Both the position numbers and the translations under genes were made by a program. This document shows positions 22,804 to 33,311 of a stretch of DNA of 64,000 nucleotides, in pieces. The DNA comes from Halocafeteria seosinensis (taxonomy: Eukaryota; Sar; Bigyra; Bicosoecida), in NCBI GenBank assembly GCA_001687465.1, contig LVLI01000043.1, forward strand, positions 62,001 through 126,000, given 5' to 3'. The notes under the pieces are model-generated. The model ran no database searches. It saw only the letters and a list, made by a program, of their open reading frames with translations, and was not told the origin of the DNA. The stretch's first letter is position 1. Each line of letters starts with the position of its first letter.

Positions 22804-23016
22804 GGAAGTTGACCACATCCTCTTAACGAGGAGCGGTAAGCGCCCGTGTTAAGCAGCGACGGTACACAGTCAGCTATATTAAGTTTCATAACGCCCCTTC
22901 GGTTTGAAACGCATTTGTATTAAACTCACTATGAGAAGTTACGTTCTACCAGGCTGGAGGTATATCAAGATACCACAGTGCTTTTAAGTCTACTTCAGTA
23001 TACACCGATGGTCGAA

Positions 23017-25085
23017 TCAGTGTTTGTTTGCCGACTCCGATGCGTGGTTACTGACTACGCTTTGGACAAACTGAACCACTTGCTCGTGTTTGTCAGATTC
23101 CACCTGGAACAGAAGTGTATCCCAAAAGACCAACAGTAACCTCACTCCATATCCCACGTTTGACCCACCAACAACAAACAACTTACCTGGATTCTATATC
23201 CGCCATCGCGAAGACTCGGGCCGAGTAGAGCAATATATCCATCCTTGTCTTCTCGAACGTGCTTGATGTCACTTAGTGGCACTGCTCCCTTCTTCTTTTG
23301 TTTGGTCTTGTCCTCGTAGTACACCAATTCAGTGGCGGACAACTCGTAGTAGCGGGCTTTGCGAGGCGTGAGTCCTAACCGCTTCTGACCCTCCTTCTCC
23401 ATTTGGCCTTCGATAACCTCAGGAAGGTGAAATGGAAGGGGTGTGCCTTGATCAAACCCAATTGAGGCTGGACGCTCCTTCCTAGTGTCCGGTTTCTCGG
23501 AGGACTTTGGACTACGAGCAGATTCGGTACTCCCTGCCGTGTCACCGCCACTGCAAGTGGCCTCCTTATCAGCCGACTTGCTTTCTTTCTCCTCTTGGCT
23601 CGTTTCCTTCCTCTGGTTTTCTGTGTCACTCACCTTAGCGCTAGAGTGACTGTCGCCAGCTTCGGCCTCCTTATCAGCCGACTTGCTTTCTTCCTCCTCT
23701 TGGCTCGTTTCCTTCCTTTGGTTTTCTGTGTCACTCACCTTAGCGCTAGAGTGACTGTCGCCAGCTTCCGAGGAATCATGGCTATGCTCCTCATGCCGAC
23801 CAGGGACAGCAGTAGTGTGAGTCGCGTCACCAATGCCTGTTTGCTCAGTGCCTTCCGTGTTGCCTTCATCATGCTCGTCATTACTTGAGCTAGCATCGTT
23901 ATGCTGGTTTGCATTAGTTTCAGATTGATCAACGGAGTGCTCGTCCATCTCGCTACCGGCATTTTTCTTGGCAGCCTTGGCCGTTTCAGTATCGCTGGTA
24001 TGTTGATTCTGTGTTCCAGAAGTAGCGCCGTCACTGGCTTTGCTATTCGTTTGATCTTGTTCTGGTGTCGATTCAGCCGTAACTCTTTCATCCTCCGTTG
24101 CTTTTGGTTGATGTCCTGCCGTGTCCAATGTATTCTTGCTTTCGGAATCCATTTCTCTAGCCGATATTTCTCGAGTTCCAGCTGCTTGCTTGCTTTCCGT
24201 CGGAGTCTCATCCTTGGCTTCTTCCTCAGTGCCAGTTTGCTGCTCTGAAATGTTTCCATCTTTCCCGTACTCAGCACTAGACTTGTTCTCCGCTACTTCA
24301 GAATTTACAGGAGTCTCTTCTTGTGCGGCGCCATCCCCAACATGTTGTGCTGCGGCATTGTTTTCTTTGGATACCACATCGTGGCCCTCAGCTTGCTCGT
24401 TTTTTTCGGTTTCGGTCGTATCCTGAGTAGGCTTCTGCTCTTCATCGGTTATCGGGGTTGTGGTATCTTGAACAGTCTGCTGGGTTTGCTCCGGTTCCTT
24501 CTCGCCCACAGTCTCTCGGTTCTCGTCGGCATTCCCTCTCTCTGGTACTTGCTGGCTCTCATTGGCTTCCGTTCCCGCAGTATCTTTGGATATGAAACCG
24601 TGGTCCTCAGCTTGCCCTTTTTCTTCGGTTTCTGCCGAATCCTGAGTGGGCTTCTGCTCTTCATTGGTTACCGCTGTTGTGCTATCTTGGACAGTCTGAT
24701 GGGTTTGCTCCGCGTCCGTTTCGTCAGCAGTCTGTTGGGTCCCGTCGGCACTCTGTCCCTCCGCAACTTGCTGCTTCTCATTGACTTCGGTGCCTGCAGT
24801 ATCTTGAGTAGGCTGTTGGTATTCTACAGATGGTGCTCCCGCGGCATCCTGAGCAGTTCCTTTACCTTCCTCGTTTTCCGCTTTACCTCCTGATGGTTGA
24901 CCTTCTGCTGCATTCACCTCTGTTTCTGCATGCTTCACCGTATCTTCAGTTTCCGCATTCCCGATGTTGCCTTCTTCTTGTTTGGAGCCTACGTCGACAT
25001 TTCCATTTGCACTCTGAGATGTTGGAGGTGTTTCCTTGACTGCTTCTTTCGCAGCAGTGTTCTCTTCACTCATTGCTGTGGACAT
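23017..25085 (-). CDS. Acidic Glu/Thr/Ser-rich protein with C-terminal PH domain
   Basis: Exon 25085-23187 and exon 23103-23017 give 661 codons plus stop, with an 83-nt GT-AG intron. Residues 1 to about 530 are low-complexity and very acidic (Glu, Gln, Thr, Ser, Asp, Asn) with repeated variants of TVQD, EEQKPTQD and AGTE. The C-terminus is a PH domain: EGQMEKEGQKRLG, KARYYELSATELVYYED, KKKGAVPLSDIKHVRED, YRIQ and, after the intron, VESDKHEQVVQFVQSVV as the closing helix. PH domains bind phosphoinositides or proteins at membranes. The acidic part may be a spacer or a binding surface. Two near-identical 105-bp tandem copies (35 residues each) lie at about 23560-23770. Without the second exon the PH domain would lack its helix, which supports the splice. 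Confidence 0.85.
23560..23770 (-). repeat. 105-bp in-frame tandem duplication in the PH-domain gene
   Basis: Two adjacent units encode EAGDSHSSAKVSDTENQRKE plus SADKEA with only a few base differences. The similarity implies a recent duplication or copy correction. Confidence 0.85.
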
Positions 25086-26060
25086 AACTTAGTCGTATCT
25101 CGGTCGTGTTTGCGGTGCTCTACAGAGACTTCTTAACGGTACTATTTTCCAAGGGGGATCCAGAAGAATTGGACCAGGAATGTTTAAGAAACTACTATTT
25201 CACTGCAAATTTGATAAAATTTGCAAATTTACCTCTGTTGTAGGGAAATGCACGACACCACAGCGTGTTCGACACTCGCTCCTGTCCCTACAGCTGGGTA
25301 ATGAAGGCCCACGGAGCTCACTCGTGCGACAATGTTGGGGTAGATCCAATGCTAGCTAGGCTTCTCGCAGTTTCTAGCTATCATGTAGTATCAAATCTGC
25401 TTGTAGTATCCTCCTGTCAGTGATTCACAGAGAAGTCGCATCTCATCTCGGTTCCCCTCCGGAATCTCAGCTCACGGTGTGGCAGTTCCCCGCAGCATCC
25501 CTGATTCCATTCGAATGACCCAGACGGGTCAGTGATCTCTGGCAGACGAAAACTGCTACAGAAATCATTTCATTCTATACGGTATTGATGCACAGCACTC
25601 GCAGACTGAATAAACGTCGAGTGATGAGTGGAAACATCCATCGCGTCCCGCCCACCACCCATCTGTGTAGTGGACTGATGGCACGACGTTACGTTTTCAG
25701 CATCATGGTAATAGGACAATAGCAGCCCTCATTCACGCATTGATGGTACAGTACTGTATGCTTGCCAGCTGCGAGAGTCTGCTGCCGGCCTCATGTGACA
25801 CCACACACTGATCACGGCGGTATCGGTTGCTCATACAGGCTGTAATCTTTACAGTATACTTACCCGCGCGGCGGCGCCTCCTAGGCATAATAATTGGCAG
25901 CAGCATTTCCGCAACAATCCGCAAAGAGGTCTCGCATTCATAATTACCCAGATGAGTCTACAACCTTGTTTTCCTTGCGCAAAACAGTACCATCGTAGGA
26001 CATTGATGATTAAAAAGTTTTCGTTATGGGCCCAAAATGACTGAGGCCGGGCGCCGCCGC

Positions 26061-26172
26061 TTGGATACGTGTGGAACCTTCTCCCCTAGTAATTGTCGAA
26101 CTCGAAGAAGGGGCCAGAGACATTGCAAAAGGAGTGCCTTAGAAACACCAGTAGATCCTATTCATTCGCGTT
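26061..26172 (+). pseudogene. Decayed coding fragment, copy A
   Basis: Plus-strand translation gives LDTCGTFSPLVIVELEEGAR then DIA before stops. The copy at 31596-31710 gives LDTC, PFPLVVVELEEGARDIANF. Most differences fall at synonymous or conservative sites, so an expressed protein is the likely ancestor. I do not recognise it. Confidence 0.5.
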
Positions 26173-26517
26173 CGAAATATATTCCTACTCCTGAGACTCC
26201 TGATCGTTCCCGTCTCCGATTGACTGTGCTTCCGGCAAATCCAACGCTGGAGCAAACACCACAGGGAGTCAGTAGCAGCCGTATCGCTCTCATCCAACTC
26301 GTATTCTGCCTTAGAACTACAATAGCTACAATTAGAACCAGGAATGCTATAGCCATCAGATTCATCAGTATCCGATGCAATGTTGGCGAGAGACTACATT
26401 GGAAGTAACTCAGGATGTTAACTCAATGATCGTACAACTTCTTTCGAAACAAGTGACTCAAGGGCATCGAGTGAATTACGCAAACCAAGGAAAACTTAAA
26501 TCTGTGTTTGAAATTCA

Positions 26518-26600
26518 ATAAAAGGGGTATTTTGAAACGCTTTGAGAAGGGGCTATTTTTTGACAGTTGAGAATAGAAAAGGAGTATTTTTGAAATTTTC
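26518..26600 (+). repeat. Three degenerate A-rich repeats
   Basis: Variants of AAAAGGGGTATTTTGAAA occur near 26520, 26547 and 26577. They have no coding content. Confidence 0.5.
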
Positions 26601-26901
26601 AACAACTTGGGCACTGTGGCTACTGCATGTATTCATGATAAAATAAAAGCGAGTACATACAGACCAGTGAGAACTAGATTTAATAACGATCACTGCAGCG
26701 ACCCGTAATAAGGCTGCAAATCACGCTATGCGGTTCAGCAACGTAGTTTAAGTATAGGTAAACAGAGGTCTATACATCGCCTCCCATGTAGTTAAGTTAC
26801 ACCGGACATAAATTTTCACAACCCTAACCGCTATGCTGAATTTTGCACCGGTCGTGCGATTTGGGCATAAATACAAAAGGAAGGCTATAAGAGTAACTAG
26901 T

Positions 26902-29745
26902 CTAGTACGTTCGTTCAGTGACGAACCACCCGAAGGAACGCAACATAATTTTAGAAAACGAGTCTTCAATGAGTGGATCGAGTTCGGCCCAGGCGTCCTC
27001 CACCATATCAATGGCTTGCTGTACGCATGCATCTAAAGCACCACACTCTTCCAACACGTTAATGCAATGAGTTATGGTCTCAGGATCACTTGGCTTTGCC
27101 TTGATGGTGGTCCACAAGTCTGTCATCTCTTCACGAGACAAGCGAGCCATCGCCTTTACAACTGGAATGGTGACTTTCCCTGCGGTTATATCCTCTCCTA
27201 GATTTTTCAGACGTACATCTTTAACACGATCAGCATCACCTGTTACCAAACCACGAAGGTTTAGGACATCATCCATCACTTGGAAAGCAACACCCACATT
27301 CTCAAAGTATTTCCCCACTGCCTCAACCTGTTCTTTCGTTCCTTTACCTGCTATTGCGCCCATTCGAGCGAGTGAGCCGGCGGGAACTGCCGTCTTCAAT
27401 CGATGTATAGCAAGAACACGTTGCTCGGGTAGCGCGGAATCACCGCGAGAGATGCAGTCATCCATCAGGTAATCAAGTCCCGCAATGTCTAAAGCTTGGC
27501 CCGCATGGCCCCCACGAAGAGCAGCGAAGTATAAATCGTACACCTCATTTAGCTCTTTGTCGGAGAGGCAATCGAGTTTCAGCATCTGTTGACTTTGGAA
27601 ATACGCCGCCGTTCCAGCGTTAATTGCTATCGATTCTCCATAGACCAAATGGCAGCTTTCAACTCCACGACGGACGCTGGACTTGTCTTGGATGTCATCT
27701 ACGATAAGAGATCCAACATGCATGAACTCAGGCATAGCCAGCCAGTGCAAAAAGCTGCGAGCATCCCCTCCCACGACGTCTATGCAAGCCAACGCTCCAT
27801 AACTTCTCCAAGATTTCCCACCCCGATCGCAAATATGTCGGACAGGAGCAATAATACCGTCATATATCTTATCGTAAGGAACACCTTCCATGTAGTGCTG
27901 AGTCTCGGGAGTAGCGACCAAACGAAGGGTCTCCTCGTAGTTCGGATTGTCTGGGTAAATTTCTTGCACCATCTGGCGAGTTTTCTTCCCGACAGCTTTA
28001 AAGAACGTATTAAGCTCCGACAATGGATTAAATCCGTTTCTTTCAATGAAACCTCTTCCAGTAACACGTTTACCATTCATTGTTCCCTGTACATCAACAC
28101 GGCCTTCCCAGAAAGCCGGCTTAGCAAGAATTGTAATAAACTCCTGATCGGCAAAAGGGGCAGTAAGGGTCAGGTCAACGCCAACTGGTTCAATGTTGAC
28201 TCTCCATTCGGTGGGATACTCGTTGAAACTTCTTACAGAGGTCCACCATTTTGTGCCTTCGAAAACAAGGTCTCGTGATTGAAGTCGTGCTCCTTGCGGG
28301 TCAATAATGATTGCTCTCGTTTCCATTACTTTCTGCGCTGTGCTTCGTGGGTCAACAAGCACTGCAAGAGACAGTTCATGATCATTGTCGAGCTGGATGG
28401 CTGCCCAATTCCAAGCATAGTTCGATACGGGAACAGTCTCTTCACTTCGATATCCACCGAATTCGTGGTCATACCAGCCAGTTCCCGAAGCAACTCGCCG
28501 AGACACACCATCTACTTGGAAGGACCCGGAAAGGGTGCAGCGAGGAATCAGGTAATAGTACATGTCATCTCCATCATGGCCCTTGACCACACCATCTGCT
28601 CCATGACGGACCGCAGGCTTAACCGGATCACAGACGAAATCAATGGCAGTATTTCCGTCCTCGGTGGATGCCTTCAATATATAACGCCCCTTTCTGTCTT
28701 TCTTAACAGATGCTGTTTCGAAACGAATGTTGAATTTGTTCTCGTTGCATTCGATTTCCTCCTTGAACATTCTGTCTGGCCTCGGAACGTTGCCCTTGTC
28801 AAAAATTTCTAAGTACGCACGGCGTAAACGCGGATCGCGAACCATGCGATCATCTTCCAATTGTTTTTTGACGATCTCCGGTGTGTCCCTGTCCACAAGG
28901 ACTTCTTGGTAGTACTTTTCGTTTTGAACATCAGTAAATCCAAAGTTCAGTGCGTGTGCGTAAGTCTTTTCCCCAGTCTTTTGATCAACCGTTTTCGCGA
29001 TCCTAAAGAAACAGACGAAGGCACTGTATTCATTCCCTTCGGTATCAGTGAAATGTGTGTTGTAGTACCACCACTCGGTGTAACTCGATTTGTGAGGTAA
29101 ATCATGCTTTACCAGATCAATGGGTCCAATATGTGGAGGCCAGTCAACACGTTCGGCGGGTTTCACGAACCCACGGAAGCTAGTGGTGTCCAACACTCGG
29201 CTTCCAATGGAAAGGAGATTTTTCAGGTAGTCATCCAGTTGCAGTCGCCTGAGATCAGCAAAATCCGGATGTACGCAGCAACCTCCAGAGGAGCTACTAT
29301 TTGACTCAGTATCGGATATGTCTTCGGGAGAAGAGTCTTGGAGAGTTTCTGGGTCATCCGGTTGTTCAGTTCGCCCAGTGGTCATCCCAGGGACGGAAAA
29401 TTGGGGAAGCTCATACTGGAACCACCGACGGTTTTGCAATTGCACACCGTCGCTAGAATTTAGTACACCGTACGCGTAAAGATCATCTTGTAGCACCTCG
29501 AAATCCTTGAAAGATCTCCAAACTTTCTGAGACGATCCATCCGATTTCTTCGACCGCACACAGAAAAGGACATCCTTCTGGTGGGAAGCTGGTTTATAAT
29601 CCACAACAGACACATCCGTGATGGAATATGTCATTTCATCATCTTCAGCGGGTGTGTAATCGAGAAGAGCATCCTTTCCAGCTCCAGGAATCGTTTGCCT
29701 GTACAGATTGCACACGCAATAATCCAACGAGTTACCGTGACACAA
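26902..29745 (-). CDS. Fusion protein: PX-like domain, AttH/CrtC lipocalin-like domain, isoprenyl diphosphate synthase
   Basis: A single intronless frame of 947 codons. Residues about 35-180 look like a PX domain (YSITDVSVVDYKP, VWRSFKDFEVLQDDL, RLQLDDYLKNLL). Residues about 200-590 form the AttH/CrtC fold with its EWWYYNTHF and TGWYDHEFGG signatures. This family includes carotenoid 1,2-hydratase and fungal cyclisation or hydration enzymes. Residues about 625-947 are a trans-isoprenyl diphosphate synthase: GGKSWRS, first metal motif VDDIQD, GGHAGQALDIAG, LKTA, second motif FQVMDDVLN and GEDITAGKVTIP. The DDxxN form of the second motif occurs in eukaryotic type III GGPP synthases, so the enzyme is probably active. 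Together this suggests a prenyl chain made and then modified on one chain at a phosphoinositide membrane. The true start may be MTYSITDVSV or may lie in an upstream exon, since an acceptor-like CTGTACAG occurs near 29700. Confidence 0.88.
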   Translation of the reverse strand: MCHGNSLDYCVCNLYRQTIPGAGKDALLDYTPAEDDEMTYSITDVSVVDYKPASHQKDVLFCVRSKKSDGSSQKVWRSFKDFEVLQDDLYAYGVLNSSDGVQLQNRRWFQYELPQFSVPGMTTGRTEQPDDPETLQDSSPEDISDTESNSSSSGGCCVHPDFADLRRLQLDDYLKNLLSIGSRVLDTTSFRGFVKPAERVDWPPHIGPIDLVKHDLPHKSSYTEWWYYNTHFTDTEGNEYSAFVCFFRIAKTVDQKTGEKTYAHALNFGFTDVQNEKYYQEVLVDRDTPEIVKKQLEDDRMVRDPRLRRAYLEIFDKGNVPRPDRMFKEEIECNENKFNIRFETASVKKDRKGRYILKASTEDGNTAIDFVCDPVKPAVRHGADGVVKGHDGDDMYYYLIPRCTLSGSFQVDGVSRRVASGTGWYDHEFGGYRSEETVPVSNYAWNWAAIQLDNDHELSLAVLVDPRSTAQKVMETRAIIIDPQGARLQSRDLVFEGTKWWTSVRSFNEYPTEWRVNIEPVGVDLTLTAPFADQEFITILAKPAFWEGRVDVQGTMNGKRVTGRGFIERNGFNPLSELNTFFKAVGKKTRQMVQEIYPDNPNYEETLRLVATPETQHYMEGVPYDKIYDGIIAPVRHICDRGGKSWRSYGALACIDVVGGDARSFLHWLAMPEFMHVGSLIVDDIQDKSSVRRGVESCHLVYGESIAINAGTAAYFQSQQMLKLDCLSDKELNEVYDLYFAALRGGHAGQALDIAGLDYLMDDCISRGDSALPEQRVLAIHRLKTAVPAGSLARMGAIAGKGTKEQVEAVGKYFENVGVAFQVMDDVLNLRGLVTGDADRVKDVRLKNLGEDITAGKVTIPVVKAMARLSREEMTDLWTTIKAKPSDPETITHCINVLEECGALDACVQQAIDMVEDAWAELDPLIEDSFSKIMLRSFGWFVTERTY

Positions 29746-32002
29746 ATGCAGTCACATTTACGAAGCGTTTGTAAAAGGAGGGGGAATCAATTTCTGGTCC
29801 TTGACCCGCAATATTGTGCCTAGAGTCTACCAAAACAGACACTACATACCATACATGTATGGTAGAGGAAACTGAGAGATTCTACAGGAACCGACAAGGG
29901 CTTATTTGTCATCGTTGAACTCTCGTACAACAACATGGACGTAACGCGTTTGCACAGATTTCTGGGTCAGCCAGAATATCGAGCCATCAGCGCACAAGGC
30001 TTACTGGATAGAACTACCGTTCGAGCTGCTGGCGCGTTGTGGACGGTCCACCTATCTCCGCTTCCCTTGCTCCCCCCCGAGAAAATGATTTTTGTTGTTT
30101 TCTTTCTTTGTGTCCGCACCAACACTGCATTGTAGCAGCTTCTCGGTTTCTGGGGCATGCAGCGTATGTTTGCAACTAGGCAATCTGGCATACGCTGCTT
30201 ATAGAATGCAGCAGCAGCAGGGGAAAAAGGGCCCTCCCCGTCCCTTGGAATGGAGATCAGACCACCCATATGTACATGTACGTATAAAGATACACTCCTT
30301 GACCACATGCTTGGTGCCCACCGCGACGGATACGCATGGGCATGCGTATTAACAGACGCTGGAGTTTGCGTTTGGCCAAGCAGGGCTCCTACAGGCTCAC
30401 CATCCCAACCACAACCACAAAGTCTACTCCATGCGGCAAGAACTCCACACCGCACCCTATGAGAAGACGGAGCTTTGTTCACTTACATTCTCTTGTCCGC
30501 GTTCATCGTGTTGGAAGACACTTGAAGGGAGATCTTGCGCTCAATTGTCTCACAGTACCAGCTAACGTTATGCGGCTAAACAGACCAAGTGTGTGGTACC
30601 GGTAACAAGACACCAATCAAACTGCATTGTGATAAAATTCGGGGACCTCCCCAGTATTCCAGGCAATCTTTCCTTTGTGTGTGCTACTACGGAAAAGAAT
30701 TGATTGGCAGGAACGCCTTCGGTATTCGAAGTGCTTTCATCCAACATCCAAATGCAATCATTAATTATAATTCATATCAAACGGCATTGGATTGATTAAG
30801 GATTATCTCGAAGGAGTGGTTGTTGGTCAGACTCTGTCGAGTTCGCGTGCTTCTGTTTCGCAAAAATGGCAGATACTGTAAGGTGGTCACAATACCTTGC
30901 AAGGGCTACAATCCCAATGCGTTACCCCCGATGGCATTGCATCGTGACAATTTCTCGCCCCATTGCGCTATCTGGAACAAACTTTCATCGCCATCGGGGT
31001 CATCGGGGGCACAACTTTACAGGATTAAAGACAAAATTTAGTCGGACGAAAAAGAGATGAAGAAAGCCATTAACAGCGTCTAACTAATTAGAGCTTACTG
31101 GTATTGGTCCCCACTGCCCTAACAGACGTTGTCCGGCGCCTCTTCCCTGAGCAAGCGGGCAATGACTCTCGAGCACGTTGCCAAGGACACATATACGACT
31201 AAAGTCTCGGGCATGCTGCAAAGGATAGCGTGCCACGCAAACGATCCGCCGTCATGACAGGGATAGCAGTGGAACTGGGGAACTACGTCCGCATGGCTCA
31301 AATGCCATTGCAGAGGTGCTCGTGGTACCAAAAGGCCCACGAGCACAGTGTAGGTCGATGCGACAGTGCGAAATCCGCTCACAGGGCAGGACAGCAGGGA
31401 AAGCCCTCATCGCGGCAGAATCCGAGAAGATGAAACGGACACAATACGGACAACTGAGGGATCACCACATGGAAAGTATTCCGTTCCGGGCAAATGACTT
31501 CGGTAACAAAAGATCTAAAAGGGCCGCATGTTGGATGTTATGTTTGCTTATAGTCTTCCCGCTTCTCGCAGCGGAATAAGGTTGATCTGTCAGAGTTGGA
31601 TACTTGCCGTCCGCAAGTTGCGGAACCTTTTCCTTTAGTCGTCGTCGAGCTCGAAGAGGGTGCGAGGGACATTGCAAACTTTAGATAAACTGGTAAATCC
31701 TATTCGCGTTGAACGAATGCAGGCATAGGGGACGGGGAGCTAATGCTACTAAAGTTACAAGCATTTGTCTAGGGGCACGACATAAACCTCAGCGACTGCC
31801 GACGTCTGACCGCCACAGCTATAAGTGATATCAATGATACACCGGATAAATGCGAATGCTCTTCTCATAATAGTCCGGAATGCCATGGTATGGTTTTCTT
31901 CTTCTTCCTTTCTTCGTAGTTTGCTGTCCTACGCATCCTGCTGTGTTGGAGGCACTTGCCGGCTTGCTCTCTTGTTTCCCACATAGATTGTAGACTGTCT
32001 TC
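29746..32002. other. Long intergenic region, no intact gene
   Basis: More than 2.2 kb without a convincing gene. It contains an 18-bp perfect palindrome (TACCATACATGTATGGTA, about 29848-29865), a small inverted repeat TGCTCGTGG/CCACGAGCA near 31317-31345, and the decayed fragment copy B. Open frames of 60-170 codons on both strands overlap each other and have no domain-like content. Confidence 0.5.
31596..31710 (+). pseudogene. Decayed coding fragment, copy B
   Basis: Related to 26061-26172. It reads LDTCRPQVAEPFPLVVVELE then EGARDIANFR and a stop. The shared TCCTATTC and ATTCGCGTT downstream show the homology extends past the coding part. Confidence 0.5.
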
Positions 32003-33115
32003 TCATCCGAACTTCGATTTGTATTTCTTGAGTCTTTGAGAGATAGATCCTTGGTTAGGTTTAGGTTTCTTAGTAGATCCTGCTGGGTTGGAAGTGGACT
32101 CTCGAGCCGAGGCCTGCGTTAGACTACAGGACGAAGACGGTTCCATGCCAGATGAATCCTCATTACTCGTCCTAACAAGAGAACATGCTGCGTAAAATGA
32201 AGAATGGCTCTCAGGTACAGAGCTCTCTCTTCCTTCGGCACCACTACATTGGTTGTCTCGTGAAGCCAAGGCGGTCGTTCCACGGGCAGACTTCATCCTC
32301 GTGCGAGATACGACATACTGGTTGTTCGTGTCTCTCGTCCGTTTTCTGGACAGCCTATTCGTTATGGAAGAAGAAGCTGATGTCGAAGAGGTGCATTGAC
32401 TTGCTATGCTAGTAGATATCGGGGCATCTTCCACAGTCTCGGAATCTGAATTGGAGGATGAAGTTTCGTCTTCTTCATCCTGGGATAACTTTTGGCTCGC
32501 ATTCATAAAGTGTTTTCGCAAGAACGGAAATGCTTTTGCAGACTTCTTCGCCGTCGTTCCATGTTCCTCCTCCTCCTCGTCATCATCATCATCCCAGTTC
32601 AATCCCTGATTCTCGGATGGTGGAGGAGCCGGTTGCGAGTTGGCTGAGGGCTCTTCTTCATCGTCCTGTTGCTCCACGGCATCCTTATCAATGCCCATCT
32701 GCACTTCTTCATTGTATTGCACATCCTCCAGAGGAGGCGTAGCCGTACGAGCATCATCCTCGTCCTCACTGTGAGGACGAGTTCTGCTATCGTTCTCACG
32801 CCTCCTCGTATGGTGGTGGCATGGAATCGTAGCTCTCGACGATGCGTTGTTTGTCTCGTACATATCAAGAATCCCGTCAGAATCCTCTTCTTCGTCGTCG
32901 TCGTCTTGCTGTTCGCCACTCGTCATTGTGTCATTTAGACCACCCTCGGGGTCAGGAGCTTGGGAACTAGGTTCCTCACCCTCCAAACGGCGATTGATCG
33001 CTTGTGCCGTTATCCAGTCCTCGTCTTCGCCATCGTCCACGTGGGTACTTAAAGAACCACCGGTATGAAATTGCGGGGCAGGGTCATCCATGGTTATCAA
33101 ACTTCTCGCGGTCAC
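32003..33115 (-). CDS. Acidic, disordered nuclear-type protein
   Basis: A single frame of 370 codons. The N-terminal two thirds are extremely acidic with runs such as QQDDDDEEEDSD and WDDDDDEEEEEH. The last 150 residues are Ser/Thr-rich with basic clusters (NRLSRKRTRD, and TKKPKPNQGSISQRLKKYKS at the end) that may act as nuclear localisation signals. No folded domain is recognised. The coding call rests on the length of the frame and a composition typical of chromatin- or histone-binding acidic proteins. Function unknown. Alternative starts are MTARSLITM and MDDPAPQF. Confidence 0.6.
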   Translation of the reverse strand: MTARSLITMDDPAPQFHTGGSLSTHVDDGEDEDWITAQAINRRLEGEEPSSQAPDPEGGLNDTMTSGEQQDDDDEEEDSDGILDMYETNNASSRATIPCHHHTRRRENDSRTRPHSEDEDDARTATPPLEDVQYNEEVQMGIDKDAVEQQDDEEEPSANSQPAPPPSENQGLNWDDDDDEEEEEHGTTAKKSAKAFPFLRKHFMNASQKLSQDEEDETSSSNSDSETVEDAPISTSIASQCTSSTSASSSITNRLSRKRTRDTNNQYVVSRTRMKSARGTTALASRDNQCSGAEGRESSVPESHSSFYAACSLVRTSNEDSSGMEPSSSCSLTQASARESTSNPAGSTKKPKPNQGSISQRLKKYKSKFG

Positions 33116-33311
33116 TGAGGATAGACATGCAAAACTAACAACCCTTCTCGAGTTGTCGGAAGTGAAGTCGATATAACTTCGCTTCTACTTTATACGTCGG
33201 TGGAAGAAACAATTCCGCTACTAGAATATAATCGACTTTCAAAACGGCATAAGAGAAATAAAGTGTCACTCAGGTGTAATGTACGATTCATTCGTGGCTG
33301 TGTTTGGCTAT
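33116..33311. other. Gap upstream of the acidic-protein gene
   Basis: About 200 bases holding the promoter of the acidic-protein gene and the 3' UTR of the giant gene. Nothing else seen. Confidence 0.35.

Larger units (their letters stand above)
22177..23016. other. Intergenic region with a dispersed repeat and a promoter-like motif
   Basis: No gene is seen. It holds one copy of the TGTGACAGATAGCCC repeat (22766-22803) and a reverse-strand copy of the CTTCAACTT motif at 22416-22426, about 240 bases upstream of the minus-strand gene that starts at 22176. Confidence 0.5.
25086..26901. other. Long intergenic region with a decayed coding fragment and short repeats
   Basis: No intact gene is seen over 1.8 kb. 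It holds a gene-fragment copy (26061-26172) related to one at 31596-31710, and three degenerate A/G/T-rich repeats near 26518-26600. The remainder has scattered stops in all frames. Confidence 0.5.

Noticed and set aside
23595-24893. Hydrophobic plus-strand frames opposite the PH-domain gene, looking like membrane proteins
   Set aside because: They are the reverse complement of acidic repeats, which yields Leu/Phe/Ser-rich sequence. The PH domain proves the minus strand.
29967-30482. 171-codon open frame on the minus strand
   Set aside because: It overlaps other open frames, has erratic composition (Cys, His, Trp and Pro scattered), no domain and no splice-supported extension.
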